Positions 1 through 6,848 of a stretch of 52,597 nt of DNA are shown here, piece by piece. Within the stretch, counting starts at the first letter, position 1; every line of letters begins with the position of its first letter. Location of the stretch: positions 1-52,597 of the forward strand of contig JAHITX010000008.1 of the NCBI GenBank assembly GCA_018817425.1, read 5' to 3'. Source of the DNA: Pseudomonadota bacterium (lineage in GTDB: Bacteria > Desulfobacterota > Desulfobacteria > Desulfobacterales > RPRI01). The position numbers and the translations under genes were made by a program. A model generated the notes under the pieces. The model was given only the letters and a program-made list of their open reading frames with translations, did not search any database and was not told the origin of the DNA.

Positions 1-139
1 CCAGTTTCAAAACGCCCCATTTTGGCCGATCTCTGCGTTGGGCTCAAATTTCAATCCTCGAAATACTCAATGTATTCCTGTGGTTGAAATTTTCGCCCGC
101 CTTGAGCTTGACCAAACTGAAACGTTTTGAAAGTGGCTC
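1..139 (-). repeat. MITE-like palindromic element, copy A (cut by window start)
   Basis: Reverse-orientation copy of a 142-143 bp element seen five times in this window. The outer three bases of one end are cut off by the window start. Its ends are imperfect inverted repeats, GAGCCACTTTCAAAACG and GAGCCAGTTTCAAAACG, and the interior continues as an imperfect palindrome. The stop codon of the membrane protein gene at 138..1241 is made of one flanking T plus the first GA of this element, so the element sits exactly at that gene's 3' end. No transposase is encoded. Confidence 0.9.
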
Positions 140-1241
140 AAGCGTTAAGTGTTTTTTCAGAACTCCTGCTGAAAAGAATAAAATATAGCATAACAGCGTA
201 AAAAATTACTGCAAAAACAGCAAAGGGTTTAAAATAGTAACCAAGTGGTGCAAGGATTACTACCGTAATCCAGTGAACAACAATGATTGCTTTTGAGTCA
301 AGCATTATCGGAAAATCATTGTATCTGCATAAAATCGCAAGCCCGCTTAAATTCCATCCGTAAAGAGAAGCAAAGGCATGCAGTCTTAACAGGAGTTTTA
401 ATTCATCCTGGTTGTAACCGGGAAGAAATTTCATAAGAATATATAGTATGCCTGTCACAGCAGTAAAAAGAAGAAATACCATACCTGAAGTCAAAAAGTT
501 TTTCTGTTGAGCTTTTATTCCAAGTTTTGCAAAAAGCACAAAAATCATAACTACCGCAAAAAAAAGAAGAGTTGTTACAATAAGCTGGGATTTGAGTTTT
601 TCAAACATGATAAAAAGAAAAAATATTATTACTCCCAGATTAACCATCCAGAAACCGGCATCCTTTAACAGACGTATGTTAAAACTTGCATCATCTTTCA
701 TAAGAGAAAACATTACAGACATTGTAATTAAGGATAAAGGAAATGAAAATCCCAAAAAAAATGTATCCATTGTAAGTTTTGAAAAAGAAACAAGCCTTAA
801 ATATTCGTTATTTGCAATAACAAGAGCAGATATTACAAGTCCGACCGAAAGGCATAAAAGGGATGCCTGATGAAACTTATCCGAAACAGGTGAATTGGTA
901 AAAAAATTGTACGGGAAAAAAGTAAATTTCTTAAGTCTTATTTTTTCAACAATAACAGCAAGCACCAAGGCTATAAGCATTGAAACAAAATATAGCTTTA
1001 AAAAAGCAAAAAGTGCGTAACTTAGTGCAAGGGCAGAAAAGAGAAGAGTTTTTTTTGTAAGATGTTCTTTGCCTTCGCTGAAATACAACAGTATAGTTCC
1101 GCCGCTGCATAAATTAAAAAGAAATATATGAAGTCTTTCAAAATTATATACTTTTCCATCCATAATAAAAATATGAAGAAAGCCGAAGAAAAGTGCAAGC
1201 GTCATCAAAATCATCAAATAAGCTTTTAGTCGTACCGACAT
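138..1241 (-). CDS. polytopic membrane protein of unknown function
   Basis: A 367-residue, strongly hydrophobic protein with about ten predicted membrane segments and short charged loops. Several histidines lie in or near membrane segments, including RLHIF near residue 37, RLHAFASLYGW near 285 and VVHWIT near 320. This is reminiscent of haem- or metal-binding membrane proteins such as NnrS- or oxidase-like families, but I do not recognise the family with confidence. It lies 28 bp downstream of the HD-domain gene on the same strand, so it may be the third gene of the mobB operon. The TGA stop uses bases of the adjoining palindromic repeat, so the C-terminus may have been altered when the repeat inserted. 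Function unknown. Confidence 0.75.
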   Translation of the reverse strand: MSVRLKAYLMILMTLALFFGFLHIFIMDGKVYNFERLHIFLFNLCSGGTILLYFSEGKEHLTKKTLLFSALALSYALFAFLKLYFVSMLIALVLAVIVEKIRLKKFTFFPYNFFTNSPVSDKFHQASLLCLSVGLVISALVIANNEYLRLVSFSKLTMDTFFLGFSFPLSLITMSVMFSLMKDDASFNIRLLKDAGFWMVNLGVIIFFLFIMFEKLKSQLIVTTLLFFAVVMIFVLFAKLGIKAQQKNFLTSGMVFLLFTAVTGILYILMKFLPGYNQDELKLLLRLHAFASLYGWNLSGLAILCRYNDFPIMLDSKAIIVVHWITVVILAPLGYYFKPFAVFAVIFYAVMLYFILFSRSSEKTLNA

Positions 1242-1269
1242 TATAATTCCATTTCGTTATACTACGCTT

Positions 1270-2052
1270 TTATAAGGATATACCAAGCTGTGAATCAACA
1301 TAATCAAATGCCGTTTTTACAAGTTCCGATATTTCTTTGTTGGCGGGAAGAGTTTTTGCTATCATTTCTATATAATTATTATTCTTAATTATTTTAAATG
1401 ACGGTATAAAATTTATGTCAAACACCCAGCTTATCTGAAGTAACTTAAAATCATTTAATGTTTTTAAATCCTTCATATCAATAATTGCATGTTTATAAAA
1501 AGAATCAATAATGTGTTTTGAACATACCGGCAAATCAGGAAGATCAAGTGCGATAGTATTGTTGGGCCATTTTTCAATGTAATAATCTGCAAAAACCCTC
1601 CAAATATCCAGTTTATCAGCATCCCTTATAAGCTTCATAAAAAAAAGCGTCTTTTCATCTTCTTTAGGAAGAGATAAGGCATTATGATATGCTATAGCCT
1701 TTGCTATCAAGCGTTTGTCAGTTTTTGAAAATTTTGACAATACTTTGTGAATCCCTATCTGCTTTACCCCCAGTCTGGCATGATTTTCAGAAATAGAATC
1801 AATGAAAGTATGATATATCTCATACTGCCGGAACCTTCCGATATCATGTAATAATGCAATCACTTCTGCAATTATCAAGTCCTGTGAACCAAGACCAAGT
1901 TCTTTGCCTATCATTGTTATGTTACTGCAAACACGCCTGGTATGATGTTCTTTAAGACTAACGGGGCGGTTATATTCCAGGTCATCTTTATAGAAGCCCG
2001 ACACATAACCGGTAAACCAGCTTTTTAAAAGGGTTAAGGTATCCGTATTCAT
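1270..2052 (-). CDS. HD-domain metal-dependent phosphohydrolase
   Basis: A 260-residue soluble protein with the HD-superfamily metal-binding pattern: EHH at residues 35-37, LLHDIGR with H69 and D70, and RDADKLD with D144 and D146. The family contains metal-dependent phosphohydrolases acting on nucleotides and related phosphoesters; the substrate cannot be read from the sequence. Its ATG overlaps the mobB stop by the usual ATGA arrangement (4 bp), indicating translational coupling in one operon with mobB. Why a MoCo-related GTPase should be paired with a phosphohydrolase is not known. Length and start look normal. Confidence 0.85.
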   Translation of the reverse strand: MNTDTLTLLKSWFTGYVSGFYKDDLEYNRPVSLKEHHTRRVCSNITMIGKELGLGSQDLIIAEVIALLHDIGRFRQYEIYHTFIDSISENHARLGVKQIGIHKVLSKFSKTDKRLIAKAIAYHNALSLPKEDEKTLFFMKLIRDADKLDIWRVFADYYIEKWPNNTIALDLPDLPVCSKHIIDSFYKHAIIDMKDLKTLNDFKLLQISWVFDINFIPSFKIIKNNNYIEMIAKTLPANKEISELVKTAFDYVDSQLGISL

Positions 2053-2531
2053 AGAAACTTATTTTCTATAAGATCAGCTATGCCATTTATATCTTTATGA
2101 GAAAATTTTGGCACAGTGATATCTATTTTATCATCTGTTACAAATGCAAACAGGTTATTATCATCAATGCAGGCAGGTTCCTCATGTCTGGCTTTTCTGA
2201 AAACCTCAATTTTAGGCTTATTATCTTTTTTGAATCCTTCGGTTATTACGATATCCACACCGGTAATATAGCCTGCTATCAAATCAAGAGACTCACCGTC
2301 ATTATTTTTATTTATCACAATGCGATCTTTTGAAACAATTATTGTAGTATCTGCTCCGGCATCAATATGGCGCTGACTGTCTTTTCCTTTTTTATCCATA
2401 TCAAAACCGTGAAAGGCATGTTTTAAAGTACCAATTTTATATCCCCTTTTTTTAAGTTCGAGGATCAATCTTTCAATAAGTGTTGTTTTGCCTGATTCAG
2501 CTTTGCCAACTATTGATATAATGGGGGTCAT
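2049..2531 (-). CDS. mobB: molybdopterin-guanine dinucleotide biosynthesis adaptor MobB
   Basis: A 160-residue P-loop GTPase. The Walker A motif GKAESGKTT is at residues 9-17, followed by TLKHAFHGFDMD, the MobB signature that contacts the partner protein, and VITEGFK in the middle. MobB binds GTP and assists MobA in attaching GMP to molybdenum cofactor, giving the bis-MGD cofactor used by DMSO-reductase family enzymes such as formate dehydrogenases. Full family length. First gene of a minus-strand operon with the HD phosphohydrolase. An AGG sequence stands about 10 bases before the ATG. No moa, moe or mobA gene is in this window. Confidence 0.92.
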   Translation of the reverse strand: MTPIISIVGKAESGKTTLIERLILELKKRGYKIGTLKHAFHGFDMDKKGKDSQRHIDAGADTTIIVSKDRIVINKNNDGESLDLIAGYITGVDIVITEGFKKDNKPKIEVFRKARHEEPACIDDNNLFAFVTDDKIDITVPKFSHKDINGIADLIENKFL

Positions 2532-2667
2532 TATTTATTACCTGAATTGTTTTTATTTTTGGTTATTCTTCTGATTTTTCCGTACCCTTATGCAATATGC
2601 TTTTTCAAGCTGCTGCTTTTTTTTATAATTATTGGGGCCCTCCACTGCAAACAGCAGAGAATCATAG

Positions 2668-2717
2668 ACAGCCTGCAATAAATGGCCGGAGAAACTGTAG
2701 CGAAAAATGCAGGCTGT
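2668..2717. repeat. perfect 10-bp inverted repeat in the mobB / DUF6599 divergent intergenic region
   Basis: The 358-bp gap 2532..2889 separates mobB (minus) from the exported-protein gene (plus). It contains ACAGCCTGCA at 2668..2677 and its exact complement TGCAGGCTGT at 2708..2717, separated by 30 bases. No T-run follows on either strand, so it is not a simple terminator. It could be an RNA stem in the leader of either gene or an operator. I see no match to a riboswitch class that I know. Confidence 0.5.
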
Positions 2718-2889
2718 TGCGTGCTTGCATATTACTGCTTATTTTATTGCGAAAAATCTGTCAATAGATTATATATACTTTTAAATTAATTTGATAAAGT
2801 AACTTCAAGCTTTGTTTAGTCAAACAGAAATAGCAGAGCAATAATTTTTGTATTATTATTTTTGGGGTTAATAATCGGGAGGAAAAATA

Positions 2890-3906
2890 ATGAAATCTTC
2901 TGTGAGAAAATCGGCTTATCCGCAACCCCTTGAGACTTATTCAGGTATAGCTATTCTCCTGCTTCTTGCATTGATAGCAACTTTAATATTTTTTGAGCAG
3001 TTTCGATATGATACACCTGATTTTACTACCGGCAATACTTTATATGAAACTTCCGGTCAGCCTTCATCTCAAATATTAACAAAGAGTATCTTATCTTTTA
3101 ATAATATGGAACCATTATCTTCTCCTGAAACTTTTAACGCAGAAAATCTTTCAGAAAAAATTAACGGCAAAGCCGAGTTATATCTTTCTGCCGGATTTAA
3201 AAGCCTGGCCTGCCAAAGATATAAAAAGCCGGATGATCCTGATTTATGGCTTGAAACATTTATTTACGACATGGGAAACATCATAAATTCTTTTGCAGTT
3301 TACAGCATGCAAAGAAGGGAAGCCTCTTTAGATCTTGATGTGAGCAAGTTCTCATATAAAACGGAAAATGCTATCTTTTTTATATGGAATAATTATTATG
3401 TTGAGATTGTATCTTCAAAACCATCAGAGTTTCTTATGGATTCTATGGTTGCTTTTGCTAAGGATTTTATTAAAAAAACCGGTGGCAAACAAGACACTAT
3501 TGCCGAACTCAACATGTTTCCGACAGATAATCTTGATACAAAAAGCATTTCGCTTTTAACAACAAATGCTTTCGGGTTTGATAAGCTGAATATGATTTTT
3601 GCTGCAGATTACAAAATACAAAATAATAAAATAAAAGCATTTATTTCAAAAAGGGCGGATCAGGCCCAAGCTAAAGATCTTGCTAAAAGTTATTCAGGAT
3701 TTTTGCTTTTTCTTGGCGGCCAAACCATAAAACCGGATATTAAACTGGATGATTTGACAATAATTGAAATTATGGATGAATATGAAATTATCTTTACAAA
3801 CGGTTCTTTTCTTGCCGGTATACATTCGGCAAAAGATTTAAATGATGCAAAAGACCTTGCGTTTGTAATAAATAATAATCTGGAGAAAAATTCTCATGCC
3901 CGATAA
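2890..3906 (+). CDS. membrane-anchored exported protein, DUF6599-like
   Basis: A 338-residue protein with one N-terminal membrane segment (about residues 17-36), which would anchor it in the inner membrane with the rest in the periplasm. The body, with motifs such as GFKSLACQRYKK and the FIYDMGN...YSMQRRE block near residues 113-137, is consistent with the family catalogued as DUF6599, found in several Desulfobacterota. The biochemical role is unknown. A GGGAGG ribosome binding site stands 7 bases before the ATG. It overlaps the next gene by 11 bp, so the two are co-translated; the pair probably acts together outside the cytoplasm. Confidence 0.75.
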   Translation: MKSSVRKSAYPQPLETYSGIAILLLLALIATLIFFEQFRYDTPDFTTGNTLYETSGQPSSQILTKSILSFNNMEPLSSPETFNAENLSEKINGKAELYLSAGFKSLACQRYKKPDDPDLWLETFIYDMGNIINSFAVYSMQRREASLDLDVSKFSYKTENAIFFIWNNYYVEIVSSKPSEFLMDSMVAFAKDFIKKTGGKQDTIAELNMFPTDNLDTKSISLLTTNAFGFDKLNMIFAADYKIQNNKIKAFISKRADQAQAKDLAKSYSGFLLFLGGQTIKPDIKLDDLTIIEIMDEYEIIFTNGSFLAGIHSAKDLNDAKDLAFVINNNLEKNSHAR

Positions 3907-4891
3907 AAACGTGGATAAAGAAACGAGCAGAAGAGAGTTTATAATCAGATCTTCTAAAGCAGGGCTTCTGATCCTTTCATCCTGTATTACCGGATATCTC
4001 TTTTATAACAATAAAAATTTGGTTTCATCTGTTAAAGCAGAATCTATGACAGGGCTTCCGGATTTTTCTATTAAGGAGAAAGCCGGTAAAATCGCAATTG
4101 CAAAAGGGGCCGACAGGGTTAAAACGATCAATCTTGCCCTAAAAGCTTTAGGCGGTATTGAAACATTTATAAAAAAAGGAGACCGTGTACTTTTAAAAGT
4201 AAATGCCGCTTTTGCATCTCCTCCCATACTTTCTGCAACTACTAACCCTGAGCTTTTAAAAGAAATAATAAGATTGTGTTATGCGGCAGGAGCTGTATCT
4301 GTAGTTATTACGGACAATCCTATTAATGACCCTGTGTCATGTTTTTCACTCACCGGAATAGAAAATGCCGCAAAAAGTAAAGGAGCAAAAATAATACTTC
4401 CTGATAAGAGCTTTTTTGCTCCTTTATCAATTGAAGGTGGTAAACTGATTAAAGACTGGCCTGTTTTGTATAAACCGCTTATGAATGCCGATAAGCTTAT
4501 TGGTATAGCCCCGTTAAAAGATCACCACAGAAGCGGTGCATCCATGACAATGAAAAACTGGTACGGGCTTCTTGGCGGAAGAAGAAATATTTTTCATCAG
4601 GATATAAACAATATAATAAAAGAGCTTGCCATCATGGTTAAACCTACTCTTGTAATTCTTGACGGGACAACAACCATGATGTCAAACGGGCCTACAGGCG
4701 GATCACTTTCCGATTTAAAACAAACAAATACAATGATAGCAGGAACCGATCAGGTTGCCGTTGATGCATATGGCGCAACACTTCTTGGCAAAAGAGTAGA
4801 AGAACTTGCTTATATAGAAAAAGCGCATACAGCAGGAGTCGGTAATATGAACTACCGCCTGCTTAATCCTGAGATAATAACAGCTGTTTAA
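3896..4891 (+). CDS. Tat-exported DUF362 domain protein
   Basis: A 331-residue protein with a twin-arginine signal (SRREFI, residues 11-16) followed by a hydrophobic stretch. LSSC at the end of that stretch resembles a lipobox, so it may be a Tat lipoprotein. The rest matches DUF362: the GDRVLLKVN segment near residue 95, DNP near 142, DHH near 206, MKNWYGLLGGRR near 219 and DGTTTM...GGS near 255. Many DUF362 proteins carry ferredoxin-type cysteine motifs; none is present here. Tat export suggests folding with a bound cofactor or metal before transport, but the function is unknown. Overlaps the upstream DUF6599-like gene by 11 bp and is followed by a strong terminator. Confidence 0.85.
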   Translation: MPDKNVDKETSRREFIIRSSKAGLLILSSCITGYLFYNNKNLVSSVKAESMTGLPDFSIKEKAGKIAIAKGADRVKTINLALKALGGIETFIKKGDRVLLKVNAAFASPPILSATTNPELLKEIIRLCYAAGAVSVVITDNPINDPVSCFSLTGIENAAKSKGAKIILPDKSFFAPLSIEGGKLIKDWPVLYKPLMNADKLIGIAPLKDHHRSGASMTMKNWYGLLGGRRNIFHQDINNIIKELAIMVKPTLVILDGTTTMMSNGPTGGSLSDLKQTNTMIAGTDQVAVDAYGATLLGKRVEELAYIEKAHTAGVGNMNYRLLNPEIITAV

Positions 4892-4920
4892 GGCTTGTGG
4901 TGCGCAAAAAAACAAAGAAA

Positions 4921-4946
4921 GGCAGGGCCATCCGGCCCTGCCTTTG
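4921..4946 (+). terminator. rho-independent terminator after the DUF362 gene
   Basis: GGCAGGGCC, a four-base loop ATCC, then GGCCCTGCC: a perfect 9-bp GC-rich stem followed by TTTG. It lies 30 bp after the DUF362 stop codon and before the palindromic element copy B. Confidence 0.85.
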
Positions 4947-4963
4947 TGCAAATATACACTAAT

Positions 4964-5106
4964 GAGCCACTTTCAAAACGTTTCAGTTTGGTCAAGCTCA
5001 AGGCGGGGGAAAATTTCAACCACAGTAATACATTAAGTATTTCGAGGATTGAAATTTGAGCCAAACGCTTAAGATCGGCCAAAATGGGGCGTTTTGAAAC
5101 TGGCTC
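4964..5106 (+). repeat. MITE-like palindromic element, copy B (complete, 143 bp)
   Basis: Complete copy running from GAGCCAC to TGGCTC. It is flanked on both sides by a direct TAAT (4960..4963 and 5107..5110), as expected for a target-site duplication. The two arms pair over most of their length, with AATAC and GTATT closing the loop at the centre. It lies between the DUF362 terminator and the 3' end of the PEP-CTERM gene, 12 bp from that gene's stop codon. Confidence 0.92.
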
Positions 5107-5118
5107 TAATGTGTTTTG

Positions 5119-5721
5119 TTACTTTTGAAACTTTCTCCTGACTCCTGCCAACCCTACAAGCCCAAGTCCAAGTAGAAGCAGGGTCGCTGGTTCCGGGACA
5201 TCAAAACAGCCTTCAAGATTGACATTGTCGATTTTTAAAGGGATCTTATTAGTAGCCAAGTTTGATAGTTCTCCTAATCCATAGAGATCAATTGTGATTT
5301 CATAATTATTACCAATACTAGCAATTCCATATTTATCAGAAACAGAGCCTCCTGGGACTCCCCAGTCATAGAGCCGAATGGGGTTTTCCCAGTCTTTGAT
5401 TTGAATACCGTTCACTTTCAGATCGATATAGTTTGATGTAGGACCACCTGTGTAATTATTCGGGTTTATTCTCAGGGTTACATAGTGGAGAGCATATGCT
5501 GGGTTGTACGAGCCATCAGTTAGTTGAATATTATCGTCAATATCCCATAATTTCATAGAGTCCGCTGTTAAGCTAAAAGTCCAGCTCCACGTGTCACCAC
5601 TACTGGAGAAGCTAGCTTCGGTCACATCTGCATAATCAAAGTACTGAATATGGGTCGCCCGAGCCGGTGCACAGAACAGAAACAGAAGCAGAAGCGATAA
5701 TCCCAAAACTTGTTTTTTCAT
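5119..5721 (-). CDS. PEP-CTERM sorting-signal exported protein
   Basis: A 200-residue protein with a Sec signal peptide (MKKQ, hydrophobic stretch, APARA cleavage site), a beta-rich body without recognisable catalytic motifs, and a C-terminal PEP-CTERM signal: VPEP, a hydrophobic helix and the basic tail RRKFQK. Such proteins are recognised by an exosortase at the membrane and are usually linked to exopolysaccharide or biofilm matrix. No exosortase gene is in this window. I chose the ATG at 5721 rather than one eight codons upstream because GGAGG stands just before it and the signal peptide then starts cleanly. A -24/-12 promoter lies upstream at 5834..5849, and spaced repeat sites lie further upstream. 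Confidence 0.9.
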   Translation of the reverse strand: MKKQVLGLSLLLLFLFCAPARATHIQYFDYADVTEASFSSSGDTWSWTFSLTADSMKLWDIDDNIQLTDGSYNPAYALHYVTLRINPNNYTGGPTSNYIDLKVNGIQIKDWENPIRLYDWGVPGGSVSDKYGIASIGNNYEITIDLYGLGELSNLATNKIPLKIDNVNLEGCFDVPEPATLLLLGLGLVGLAGVRRKFQK

Positions 5722-5833
5722 CTTTTCCTCCTTCAAGGTGGGCATATCATAGGAATAATAATTGGATTATTATAAAATAAATTTTTATCTATTTAGAGAG
5801 CAAATAGTAACAACTCGTCATTTGAAAGTAACC

Positions 5834-5849
5834 GCAAAATATATGCCAA
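5834..5849 (-). promoter_or_regulatory. candidate sigma-54 (-24/-12) promoter of the PEP-CTERM gene
   Basis: On the minus strand the sequence reads TTGGCATATATTTTGC. GG at -24 and GC at -12 are exactly 12 bases apart, matching the TTGGCAC-N5-TTGC pattern except for one base of the -24 box. It lies about 115 bp upstream of the start codon. PEP-CTERM genes in several bacteria are known to be controlled by RpoN with the PrsK/PrsR two-component system, which supports the reading. Confidence 0.7.
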
Positions 5850-5975
5850 TTCCACCGTTTCTTGCCGGTTCCTTGCGAAATACATATAAGCAACCAATAT
5901 AATTGCTAAACGTTTTATTGTGTTTTTCCGATAATCATTGATCACATTTTATATTTTAGTTGTCTCATGCTATTT

Positions 5976-5994
5976 TGTAAAGAATCCCGACAGT
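5976..5994. promoter_or_regulatory. candidate activator site 1 upstream of the sigma-54 promoter
   Basis: TGTAAAGAATCCCGACAGT, a loosely dyad sequence (TGTaaaG...CcgACA). It recurs at 6089 with differences only in the central four bases. It lies about 125 bp upstream of the -24 box, the usual distance for an enhancer-binding protein. Confidence 0.5.
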
Positions 5995-6088
5995 CATTTC
6001 GGCAATTTGCGAGGTATGGAAAGAGTGTAATAGCAATATATTGTTTTATATTAATATGATAACTATGATATATGTTCAATATGGATAT

Positions 6089-6107
6089 TGTAAAGTTTTC
6101 CGACAGT
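6089..6107. promoter_or_regulatory. candidate activator site 2 upstream of the sigma-54 promoter
   Basis: TGTAAAGTTTTCCGACAGT. Fifteen positions, TGTAAAG...CCGACAGT, are identical to the site at 5976; the four central bases differ. Spacing to site 1 is 113 bp, and it lies about 240 bp from the -24 box. Confidence 0.5.
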
Positions 6108-6209
6108 ACCATCACTTCTTCGGAATTCTGAACTTTTCTATCAGATAGCACAGGCTGCTAAGGCGTAGCGGCTACGGCAGAATAGATTGAAAACATGCAA
6201 AATTGAATG

Positions 6210-6228
6210 TGTAAAGAAAACCGTTACT
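6210..6228. promoter_or_regulatory. weaker third copy of the TGTAAAG...CCG site
   Basis: TGTAAAGAAAACCGTTACT shares the left half and CCG with the sites at 5976 and 6089 but not the right half. Spacing to site 2 is 121 bp, close to the 113 bp between sites 1 and 2. Confidence 0.3.
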
Positions 6229-6251
6229 CTTTAATCCTGATTTTATAATTT

Positions 6252-6302
6252 CAATCGCAAGGGCTGAGACCGGACAGATGTCCTGGCCAGGAGTGAGGAT
6301 TG
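6252..6302 (+). other. palindrome-dense segment, possible structured leader
   Basis: Within the 814-bp gap 5722..6535 this stretch holds GGACAGATGTCC, the 10-bp palindrome CCTGGCCAGG (6282..6291) and an outer CAATC/GATTG pair. It could fold as a structured RNA or mark an old insertion. No riboswitch class was recognised. The rest of the gap, apart from the promoter and repeat sites listed, shows nothing I can name. Confidence 0.25.
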
Positions 6303-6535
6303 CTATGGTTACAAGACAGGGATTGCCCAGCTCATAAAAAATTTTCCTTTAAATATGGTTATCGGTTGACTGAACAAGCCCTCATGACGTATCATCGTTA
6401 ATCCTTCACGGTTATCCCCGGCTATTATTGCAATTGCAACATATTATAATTATTTGGGTATTGGTATATATATTTAAAGTTGTTAATAAAAGCTTTGTGT
6501 TATTAATAAGTTGCTGAGTTTAAAAGGAGTATATA

Positions 6536-6721
6536 ATGGGATCTTTGGATGAACATATACTAAGAACGGCAAAGGAAATAGTTGTAAAGTTTATTGAAAC
6601 CGGAAGGATTTCTCCCACAGGTTTTAATGAATCATTTAAGGCTATTTATAAATCTGTTGAAGAAGCTGTTAAAGGCGATGAAAATAGTGCCGGAAAAGAC
6701 GAAGAAAACTTGACACGATAA
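6536..6721 (+). CDS. small conserved-looking protein, unknown function
   Basis: A 61-residue, charged, predicted all-helical protein behind a clear ribosome binding site (AAAAGGAG, 7 bases before ATG). The segment TAKEIVVKFIETGRISP followed by FKAIYKSVEEAV weakly resembles the N-terminal helical part of MucR/Ros regulators, but the zinc-binding part is absent, so I do not assign a function. It is followed after 127 bp by the EF-G gene on the same strand. Confidence 0.6.
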   Translation: MGSLDEHILRTAKEIVVKFIETGRISPTGFNESFKAIYKSVEEAVKGDENSAGKDEENLTR

Positions 6722-6848
6722 GTATATTGTCTTAAAAATCGTACCTTCATAAGCTTTATGATCAATAAGCCGTAAAGTTTGATAATGGTTCATACATGCT
6801 TATCTCCCATATAAATTGCGGCATTTTAAGAAATAGTAGCCTAATGAC

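Noticed and set aside
592-870. Plus-strand open frames antisense to the membrane, hsd, kinase and pgpH genes
   Set aside because: They are shadows of real genes on the opposite strand, without ribosome binding sites or recognisable domains.
4957-5082. Reading frame MADLKRLAQISILEILNV inside MITE copy B (also in copy C)
   Set aside because: The frame is the complement of the repeat itself, has no ribosome binding site and runs out of the element into unrelated flanks; its conservation reflects repeat copying.
5900-6320. Cyclic-di-GMP (GEMM) or TPP riboswitch before the small gene at 6536
   Set aside because: Single words such as CTGAGA or GGCTACGG occur, but the conserved cores and stem order of either class are absent.
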